Positions 56,561-64,000 of a stretch of 64,000 nt of DNA are shown in pieces. Under the pieces are notes generated by a model that was not told where the DNA came from, searched no databases, and worked only from the letters and a program-made list of their open reading frames with translations. The DNA comes from Monodelphis domestica (Eukaryota > Chordata > Mammalia > Didelphimorphia > Didelphidae): the NCBI RefSeq assembly GCF_027887165.1, contig NC_077234.1, positions 192,401,465 to 192,465,464 of the forward strand. Reading direction: 5' to 3'. The stretch's first letter is position 1. Each line of letters begins with the position of its first letter. A program made the position numbers and the translations under genes.

Positions 56561-57021
56561 AGCTAACTGAGAGTCCTCTATTGTTGGGGAACTAATAATC
56601 TGCAGAGCTTAGGTTAAAGGCAATGAGCAATCGCAGTTCCAGAAGGCAAATGGAAAGCATGTGTATATATGTGCACAGACACACACACAAACGCACAATG
56701 TTCCTTGATTTGGGGAGGGAGATGGAAGATCGCAGATGCAGAATATGGTAAATGTTATATCGGACACAGTCCCTGTGTTGGCTAGTTTTATTCAACTGTT
56801 TTTCTGGGACCCTTAAGGCAGTACTCTATAGGCAAGGAGAGAGGAATATCAGCAAAAGTCTGATAAAAATAATGTAAAATAAAAGAATGTTTTTAAAAAT
56901 ATATAAACGCAAACTAAAAGAAGCCAATCATTTGTGTTCTGGATCCTCATCACCCTCAGTGCCCTTTTCCCCAACTCCCTATCAGACATCCCAGAATCAA
57001 AAAAGAAAAAAGGATACCTAC

Positions 57022-57179
57022 AGTTTCATCAAAACCCATGTAGAGAAATTGCTGGTACCACTGCTGGACATCTGGCTGAGACCGGTCCCACAGCTGGCGT
57101 TTCTGGCGTTTCATGCTGTTTAAAAATTCTTTTGCTTTGCTTTCACCTACTGAAACTTCCATCTTAGTTGGAGCGGATG
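57022..57179 (-). CDS. ECRG4: ECRG4 middle coding exon with the furin-type site
   Basis: On the minus strand this 158-bp exon follows the acceptor GATCATTTCAG. It completes an alanine codon with its first two bases and then encodes [18 protein letters not shown] through [15 protein letters not shown], ending at a GTAGGT donor in phase 0. It holds the dibasic proprotein-convertase site in [10 protein letters not shown], as in human augurin. The segment just after the mature N terminus ([14 protein letters not shown]) is the least conserved part, while QLWDR through GFDE is nearly unchanged. An open frame continues past the donor into the intron but lacks homology there. Confidence 0.97.
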
Positions 57180-57699
57180 CTGAAATGATCAATTCCCCCC
57201 ATTCCCCAAGAACATGACATGGTTTTTCTCCCTCTTGGCAGGAATCAATATCAAAATGCATTACATCCCCTTTACAACTCCATTCCTACCATGCCAAGCT
57301 GAAAATTATAGCCTCACTTTCATGACAAATGGCTATCACCTCCCAATACTTCTCCATGTTGGTCTTATTAAGTCCTATTTCTTTGGAGGAAAAATTGGAG
57401 AGATCAGGAGTGTATATGTCATTCAAGGGCTTCTAAAGTTCAGGAACGTCCCCATCCCTGGGCAGAACTTTGATTCCACTAATGACCCCAAGAGCCTATG
57501 CAATGAAGCTCAACCACAAGCTTTCTGCCACCATGACTGAACACCATTCAGCCCATGGGCTCAGAAATACCATTAAAGAACCAGTAGAATACCAAATGAA
57601 GTACATTGTAGGTCCACGGGCTTAGTTTTAAGGGTCTTTCCACCAGGATGTGAATCAAAATGCTACTCGATTCTCCTGTAAGGGAGAGAACTAATCCAA

Positions 57700-57850
57700 T
57701 TCAACTCAACAAAAATGTAAGTGTGGCAGATGCTGTTTTGCAGGAAAACATGAATAACGGGGGAATCAAGGAAGGCTTCCTATAGAAGATAGAACTTCAG
57801 CTGAGATGTAAAGGGAGCTAGAGACTGAAAAGTGGGGAGCTGGGGAAGGA
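57700..57850 (+). repeat. L2-like LINE tail fragment
   Basis: AAGGAAGGCTTCCTATAGAA, CTTCAGCTGAGATGTAAAGG resemble the L2 tail in the sense direction. Confidence 0.4.
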
Positions 57851-58816
57851 GAATGATCCAGGAAACAGTGGAGGGAATTACCCCTACCCCAAAATAAAAA
57901 CAAAAACTAGTCTTTTAATGTATAATGGGGAGTGGGGTGGAATACGCCTAAATCACCCCAACCTAAAGCATCACTCCTGCAAAAGACACTGCTCTCCAGA
58001 AACTGCCAGCCCTCCATCATAGATATAGTTGTGATAAAAAGAACCAAGATCAATGATATCCAGAAACCCAGGAAGTTAGAATTTGGGGCCTGAAAGGAAC
58101 CATTTCAAGGATTGTTCCAATGTAAAATGGGTCCAATCCCATTTTACAGATGAGAAAATTCAGGCCTATGAATACAAGTCACCCTCCCAATGTCACAATG
58201 GGAAAACCAGGGCAAGTACTCAGTTCTCCAGATTCAGAGGCAATGCTAGATACTGAATGAGTCAAGAAAGATCCCACTATTAATTGACCAACAAGCATTT
58301 ATTAAGCTTCTACTATGTTCTAAGGACCAAGCTACATATTGAAGCAATGAATATTAAAAAATTAAATAACCTTTTACTATATTTCCTAAGGTATAAAAAC
58401 ACTTAAGACATCAAGATTGTTTCCAGTTGTTTCTTTTAATTACATATAACTCCGTTTTGAGAATCTTTGAGCAAATAGTTCTTATTTTTAATAATATTAA
58501 TAAATAATAATAATATCTTTAGGGTATATTCTCAGCCATAGGGAAGTAGTTGAACACATTTTGGCTTAGCAGAATAATTAAATCAATTAAGTGGACAAAT
58601 ATGAGGGATTCAGAAAAAATCTGGAAAAAATCTTTTGAAATAATGCAAAAAAATAAACAAAACCCAACAATGAGAACCAAATGGAAGAATAGAATACTTT
58701 TTACTCATGTTCATAGGGAAAAAAATGAGTGAAAGTACATGTATCAATGGAAACTTGAAAAGGACTGAAAAAGTGTTTGGAAACTTTCTGAATAGAAATT
58801 AAATTAAATGTTAATG

Positions 58817-59010
58817 TCAGGGTAGCTAATTGGCTCAGTGGAGAGAGACTCAGGTCTGGAGATGGGAAGGAGGTTGTGGCTTCAAATCTGGCCTCAGACA
58901 CTTCCTAGTTGTGTGACCTTGGGCAAGTCACTGAACCCCAATTGCCTTAGCACATTTCTGCTTCAGGACTGACACTTATCTATTCTAATACAGAAGGTCA
59001 TGTTTTTTTT
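58817..59010 (+). mobile_element. Marsupial SINE1/WSINE-like SINE
   Basis: GGGTAGCTAATTGGCTCAGT, GGCTTCAAATCTGGCCTCAG, TGTGTGACCTTGGGCAAGTC and a poly-T-interrupted 3' end. Confidence 0.8.
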
Positions 59011-59170
59011 TAAATGTCAATGTTACCATGCAAGTATAATTTATGTTGATATTTAATGTTTTTCTTTTTTCTAATTGTTCTTAAAGTTTTATAAGACCAA
59101 CTGATCTCTCGGGTTGATTTTAGTTAAAAACAATGATTTAAGAAACCCTTTCTTTTCTTTCTTTTCTTTT

Positions 59171-59358
59171 TGTAAAACCCTCACCTTCTGTTTTAGCATC
59201 AGTTCTAGGACAGAAGACCAGCAAGGCCTAAACAATCAAGGTTAGGTAACTTGCCCAGGGTCATATAGTTAGGAAGTGTCTGAGGGCGGATTTGAATCCA
59301 GGACCTCTCAAATGCAGGGCTAGCACTCTTTATTTGCTACACTACCTAGCTGCCTCAG
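59171..59358 (-). mobile_element. Marsupial SINE1/WSINE-like SINE
   Basis: AAAACCCTCACCTTCTGTTT, GTAACTTGCCCAGGGTCATA, GCGGATTTGAATCCAGGACC and CACTACCTAGCTGCCTC. Confidence 0.8.
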
Positions 59359-59936
59359 GTTTAGGAAACATTTTCAATAACAGTAGTCAAAGACAATCTT
59401 CAGCTCAAAAAAATTCAGTTAACTATATGATGCCTTTTATGATGTGGGGAGGGCAGGGAGGGACTGAGACACTCATGATTAAATTATATTAGTAATAATA
59501 AAAAAGAACAAAAGACATTAAAAAAAGAAGAATCAGTCAACCAGCACAGCTCCCTAAGTATTCCATGAGACGGAAACTTTATTGCCCTTTAAAGAATGAT
59601 AAACTAGAAAGAAATAGACTTGAGTTCAGGGAGATGCATGCTAAAATGTCCAGGGATTTGAAAGAGAATCAAAGTTCCATCAACACTGAAGCCTTCGGGT
59701 AGGTTCCTTATTTCTCAGTTCCCACTGACAGATTTCTAGAGGAACAACACTGACCAAATTATCAGCAAGATTATTAAACTACTATAACACTCTCCACACT
59801 CCCCTTCAAATTGATTAAGCAGAAACCCTTTTGATAGTTCCAAAGCGTGTCTCTGGTGAGGAAGCATTCACAACTTTACTGGGATATGCTTAAATCCTGC
59901 TAAGAACACAAGATTTGCAAGTTCTAGTCTATTTAC

Positions 59937-59984
59937 CTTCTCGTTTTTGAAGCAAGAGCCTCAGTTTGTTCCCTGTTGTTCCAT
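59937..59984 (-). CDS. ECRG4: ECRG4 second coding exon (GTTGNKLRLLLQKRE)
   Basis: A 48-bp exon on the minus strand, between the acceptor CTTTCTTTCAG and a GTAAAT donor. In the frame set by the next exon it encodes GTTGNKLRLLLQKRE plus the first base of an alanine codon. Human augurin has SGNKLKLMLQKREAP at this place, just after the signal peptide. It is too short for ORF-based detection; splice sites, phase and homology support it. The upstream exon with the initiator and signal peptide is not in the window. Confidence 0.93.
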
Positions 59985-60239
59985 CTGAAAGAAAGAAAAA
60001 TGAAGATCAGCAACAGGGTTGAATGGTCCCCTTTAATCACTCTAAAGCAACGATCAAAGCTTGACAAATTGATCTGGCAAGGCTGGAAGCTACATGCTTC
60101 TTTCTCATTTGTTTCTTCTCTAATCTTTAACATTTTAGCTAAATGTCAACTTCTCCAGAAAGTTGGTCCTAATCACCAAAGAAGTAATGCCTATCCTTTC
60201 CAGACCTTACGTAGTGACTTATTTTTCACTTCTCAGTGG

Positions 60240-60450
60240 GGAGTCAGAAGGATCTGAATTTGAATACTTCCTTAGACGTCTACTAGCTATTTGATGCTGG
60301 ACAAGTCACTTAATTTCTGTCTGCCTCAGTTTCCTCATCTGGAAAATGGGAATGATAATAGCTCCTACCTCACAGAGTTGCTGTTAAGATCAAATCAACA
60401 ATATAAGTAAAGCATTTTGAAAACCTTAAAGCATTACATAAATATTAGTT
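60240..60450 (+). mobile_element. MIR-like SINE, full body
   Basis: GAGTCAGAAGGATCTGAATT, TGCCTCAGTTTCCTCATCTG, GAATGATAATAGCTCCTACC and GAAAACCTTAAAGCATTACA. Confidence 0.75.
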
Positions 60451-60479
60451 ATTAATGTGGTTATCTGTCTTCTACTCCT

Positions 60480-60600
60480 ACTCCTTACCAGAAACATAAG
60501 CTTCTTGAGGGCAGGGGTTGTGACTTATCTAAAATGTGATCTTTATATCAGCCTATCACTACTTAATGGAGTGTTCTGCTAAGTGGATGCTTTTTGTTGC
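60480..60600 (-). repeat. L2-like LINE tail fragment
   Basis: ATAAGCTTCTTGAGGGCAGG and GGTTGTGACTTATCTAAAAT match the L2 tail phrase also found at 21040-21180. Confidence 0.5.
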
Positions 60601-60605
60601 CTAAA

Positions 60606-60796
60606 GTAACTGGGTGGTGTAGTGGATAGAGCAATGAACCTGGAGTCAGGAAGACCTGAGTTAAAACCCTGTCTCAAACACTTACTAGGTGTGACCCTGG
60701 GCAAGTCACCTAACCTTCATTGCCTAGCCTTGCTGCTTTTCTGTCTTAGAATTGATACTGAGACAGAAAATAAGGATTCTATTAAAAAAAAAAATA
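60606..60796 (+). mobile_element. Marsupial tRNA-derived SINE
   Basis: GTGGATAGAGCAATGAACCT, GGAGTCAGGAAGACCTGAG, CACCTAACCTTCATTGCC and an A tail (60783-60793). Confidence 0.8.
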
Positions 60797-61309
60797 AACC
60801 ATCCAGTTTAACACCACCTGGGGTGGAGAAGAGTTGAAGTCCCACAGGACAAAAATGGCTGAACAATAACAACAATAAATAAATGTTTATTCAATGAATT
60901 TTCAATGAATTGATGAAATTAAAATTTCCTCATTATATTAAAAAATGACAATTATATGGCCAGTGTAGGAATATGTTTTGCTTGACTATGTGTCTTGAGT
61001 TTTGTTTTTTTTTACCTTTTTTTCTTTTTATAGGGAGAAAAAGTCTATTTTGATTCATTGTAAATTATATCTACATATTCCTTACCACTATTGGTCCACA
61101 TATTCACACACACAAATGCAGGCCAGCTCAGTGACTTCAAATCACTATAATTCTTCATTTGGAGTAAAAAAATAAAAAAGCCAACTGGGTAAAACTAGGG
61201 TGAGAGAGACCTGACTAGACAATGGTGGGTGTGAACAAGATTTGAAGGACTTTAAGCTCATCATGAAGCAACAATTTGACTTAACTGACCAAAAACAAAA
61301 CAAAACAAA

Positions 61310-61560
61310 CAAACAAAAAGGATGTTTTTAGGAAAGAAATGAGAAATTGGCAGTCCTGCTCTATTCCACCCTGGTCTGACCACACGTGGAATCTGTGTGT
61401 GATTCTGGCCACTAATTTTTGGGAAGGACACTGACAGACTAGAGTAAGTCTGGAAGAGAAAGACCAGGATGGCAGGGAAACTGGAGATCCCATCATAAAA
61501 TGCCCTCTTAAAAAACTGGAGATATTTAGCTTAGATAAGGATTAGGTGAGACATGATACC
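61310..61560 (+). mobile_element. CR1/L3-type LINE 3' region
   Basis: CACCCTGGTCTGACCACACG, GTGTGATTCTGGCCACTAAT, GGGAAGGACACTGACAGACT, AAGACCAGGATGGCAGGGAA in the order of the sense CR1/L3 end. Confidence 0.6.
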
Positions 61561-61562
61561 TT

Positions 61563-61811
61563 ATGTTGTTGCTGTTCAATCATTCCAGTCCAATTCTTTG
61601 CTACCTCATTCAAAATTTTCTTAGAAAAGATACCAAAGTGGTTTCCCATTTCCTTCTCCAGCACATTTTGCAGATGAGGAAACTGAGTCAAACAGGATTA
61701 AAGTGACTTGCCCAGCGTGACAACTAAAATGTGTCTGATGCTAGATTTGAATTGAAGACCTTCTTGATTTCAGGTCTGGCACTTTACCCATTGTGCCTCC
61801 TAGCTGCCCCA
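61563..61811 (-). mobile_element. Marsupial MAR1-like SINE
   Basis: TTGTTGCTGTTCAATCATTC, CATTTCCTTCTCCAGCACAT, GATGAGGAAACTGAGTCAAA and CCTCCTAGCTGCCCC. Confidence 0.8.
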
Positions 61812-62149
61812 CTGTTATTATAATTTACTTACAAATGTTTGAGCAAGCCTGTAAAGTCTGGCTTTCAGTTACCCTGCATGATAGCCCATCAGTTCATCCA
61901 TTCAACAGTTGTTCACAAACAACTCCTGAGCTGCCATCTATACAAGGGTAGATAGTCCCAGCTACTGTTCAATTCTTGTATGAAAGTTTTTGAAGATTAA
62001 TGAATACAATGTAGTTTTGATCTTCAAATTTGAATTGATTTTAGGGACTGATTAATAGCTACAGAGAATCTCCTTCCAAAAATAACAACATACTATAACT
62101 GAAAAAAGCACTGGACTGAGAGTCAACTTGGGGTCACATTTTATCTATG

Positions 62150-62720
62150 ACTTAGTACTACATGCACACTATATATAGTACTGTGTATATCTATAGGTAG
62201 TAGATATACACACACAAACATTTATGCACATATAAATATATACCCACATAATCTATATTAAAATGCAAACAAAACTCAAATTTATATATTCAGAAAATAT
62301 ATGTAATATAATACAAATTCTATAATTTATGTATTATATTTAAACAACTATTTCAACATAACATATTTCCCTTATGATCCTATTTATGTTGTTATTTCTA
62401 GATATATAGAGAAATGATATATAAAAATATGTACAAATTTGTGACTATAACTTTCAGTATAACTACCTTCCTTTATAATCATATTTACTTTGTTTTTATT
62501 ATTTATATGCATAACTCTATGTATATCTATATAACCAACGCATGCATATACACATGACTATTCAAATTTATATCTAAATATACACAAATCTGTATGTTCA
62601 AATTATATATTTTAATGTTATATCAATATATTTTTGTTGTTTATATGTGCATAAATACATAACTATATTTGTCTATAAATACACCATATATATACAAACA
62701 TATATCATTTCAAAGATTAA
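62150..62720. repeat. AT-rich TATA/ACAT simple sequence
   Basis: Nearly 600 bp made of TATATA, CATATA, ACACAA and ATTTAT words without a fixed unit. No gene or known element seen. Confidence 0.6.
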
Positions 62721-63429
62721 GGTCTCCTGGATTCAATGATCTGTAATGACCTTCTAGTTTTAAATCCTACAGTTAGACTAAATCCCAAGTTCTCAAGTGA
62801 ATCGTCTTTGTCTTTATTCTCCCATCAATCAGTGCAGTTATCTACAAAGCATCACAGATAATTTGAATTGAACTACATTTGTCACAAGAGAACGAAGGAC
62901 AGATAATATTAACTAATTTCCCCCTGCATCATGAATTTCCCCTCCCAGCATCATTACTAGCTAATACGTCACTGAGGTAGTAGACTCAGCACTCCCTAAT
63001 TCACCAGACTCTGTCATCTTCGCTAGCTCTGAATCTTCTAGCCAGTTTAAATGTACTTCTTGGTGATAGATACTTATTAATTGGCTTATGTTATTCAAGT
63101 TTGATTATCTGCACATGTGTGTACGTATGTGGATGCAAATCCTCCCAAATACTTCTAGGAAATATAGAGTAAAGCCTTTGATTTATAAATACATCGAGGA
63201 ACATTTCATTTCAAGTTACTGAATTCTTTGTATTAATCTAACAAATAACAATCACTGAAAAGTAACAATTCATAGCTAATCTTCAGTCTAATCTCTTTTA
63301 AAAATGGGGAAGGGCAACCAGGTGTTGAAAGTTCAAATAATAATATTGTGTGTACTTTAGTTTGCGATTTTCCAGTAGATCTCATAAACTTTCACCATAC
63401 AGAATTGCAAAATGGAGCATGTTATGTAT

Positions 63430-63600
63430 TGCTCTGGAATTAGGGATCCTGGATTTAAATCCTTTCTCTCATAATTAATACCTCACTGTAGGCAAGTCAT
63501 TTCATCTCTCTATGCCTTAGTTTCTCTCATTGAAAAATGTAGCCTTTGGACTAGAAGGCCTCTGAGGTTGCTCCCAGCTCCAGAGTCATGGTTCTACATG
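63430..63600 (+). mobile_element. MIR/THER-type SINE
   Basis: GATCCTGGATTTAAATCCTT, GGCAAGTCATTTCATCTCTC, CCTTTGGACTAGAAGGCCTC and TGCTCCCAGCTCCAGAGTC. Confidence 0.75.
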
Positions 63601-63870
63601 TATTCTACTCAAATGGGAACGGCATCCATGTCATCATTCAGCCCCTGCCTGAAAACATTTATTGATGGAGAATTCACTGTTTATGGAGGTAGTAAATTCT
63701 GCTTCTTGCCAGAAAGTTCCACCCATTGATCCTAGCTCTCTGCACATTGAAGTCAAACAGAATTTGAATGAATTCTACTCTTCTTCCCAGAGGACTTTGT
63801 GCATGTTCCCCATTTGGAAAGGAAGTCCCAAGTTCAGACCAAGCTTGTACTATCCATTGACTTGCTAATA
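63600..63870 (-). repeat. CR1/L3-type LINE tail fragment
   Basis: CATTCAGCCCCTGCCTGAAA, GATGGAGAATTCACTGTTTA and TTGATCCTAGCTCTCTGC belong to the family at 38930-39120 and 46850-47110. Confidence 0.4.
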
Positions 63871-64000
63871 ACAATTACCATGCCCTTTTTCCATGAAAAG
63901 TAAAGAGAATGAAGTGTAAAATGACTCTCAGAAGGTTCTTGGAAACTTTTGACTTGGGCTGCTACTAATCTCTGCCAAAGCAGTAAATTTCTCTTTCATG

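Larger units (their letters stand above)
53579..57021 (-). other. ECRG4: ECRG4 intron of about 3.4 kb
   Basis: Lies between the GTAGGT donor and the GATTCAG acceptor of the flanking ECRG4 exons. It contains an antisense L1 3' end (about 53753-53970), several SINEs and a repeat-free block with higher GC at about 55780-56560. No further exon is recognised. Confidence 0.85.
57180..59936 (-). other. ECRG4: ECRG4 intron of about 2.8 kb
   Basis: Lies between the GTAAAT donor below 59937 and the CATTTCAG acceptor above 57179. It holds L2/L3-like remains (57700-57850, 58270-58340), possible L1 sequence near 58400-58545, a + strand SINE (58817-59010) and a - strand SINE (59171-59358). 57180-57690 shows nothing I can name. 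Confidence 0.85.
59985..64000 (-). other. ECRG4: ECRG4 first intron (partial), running off the window
   Basis: Upstream of the second coding exon on the minus strand. There is no CpG-rich promoter, no signal-peptide exon and no start codon joined by a good donor, so exon 1 must be beyond 64000. Contents are MIR-like, MAR1-like and CR1/L3 repeats and an AT-rich tract (62150-62720). Confidence 0.7.

Noticed and set aside
56956-57261. 101-codon minus-strand open frame as a complete small gene
   Set aside because: Only 57022-57179 matches ECRG4; the rest is read-through into introns past clear splice sites.

Overview
The window is mammalian, almost certainly marsupial, nuclear DNA. The evidence is two recognisable vertebrate genes with canonical splice sites, plus a dense background of marsupial-type SINEs, MIR-like SINEs, 3' ends of marsupial L1, old L2 and CR1/L3 LINE remains, and long microsatellites. 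The species cannot be resolved from the sequence alone. Repeat family names are given from memory of consensus sequences; no database was searched.

Two genes lie tail to tail. UXS1 (UDP-glucuronate decarboxylase 1) is on the + strand. Its last five coding exons are at 16439-16482, 23160-23220, 25402-25459, 27014-27117 and 28119-28250. They join in frame into the C-terminal 132 residues and are followed by a 3' UTR with polyadenylation signals near 28.95-29.0 kb. The first 16.4 kb is intron of this gene; I found no further coding exon in it. ECRG4 (augurin, C2orf40) is on the - strand. Its last three coding exons are at 59937-59984, 57022-57179 and 53417-53578. They join in frame into about 121 residues ending in the conserved VNYDDY tail. 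The exon with the start codon and signal peptide must lie beyond 64000. The same convergent UXS1/ECRG4 pair is found in placental mammals.

Between the genes (about 29.0-53.2 kb) I see no third gene. The spacer holds an old CR1/L3-type LINE in antisense (about 29.8-31.0 kb) with a whole-looking solo retroviral LTR inserted in it (31047-31949, 4-bp target duplication). It also holds L1 3' ends, SINEs, a compound (TA)n(TG)n tract, an AT-rich degenerate minisatellite (36.6-37.2 kb), a (CTTC)n tract and a second LTR-like block (50.8-51.5 kb). Long open frames outside the exons are explained by microsatellites (notably a 590-bp GATA/GACA array at 12746-13336) or by repeats.

No new protein system is visible. 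The best second-look items are: an intronic segment just after a UXS1 exon with two perfect palindromes, one an inverted pair of TCF/LEF-type motifs; a changed sequence right after the thrombin-type cleavage site of ECRG4; a pair of related blocks at 4.1 and 5.3 kb, only one of which carries a tiny L1 insertion with clear target duplication; a 40-bp minisatellite that grew inside a MIR; and a 31-bp exact repeat 1.7 kb apart at a SINE breakpoint.
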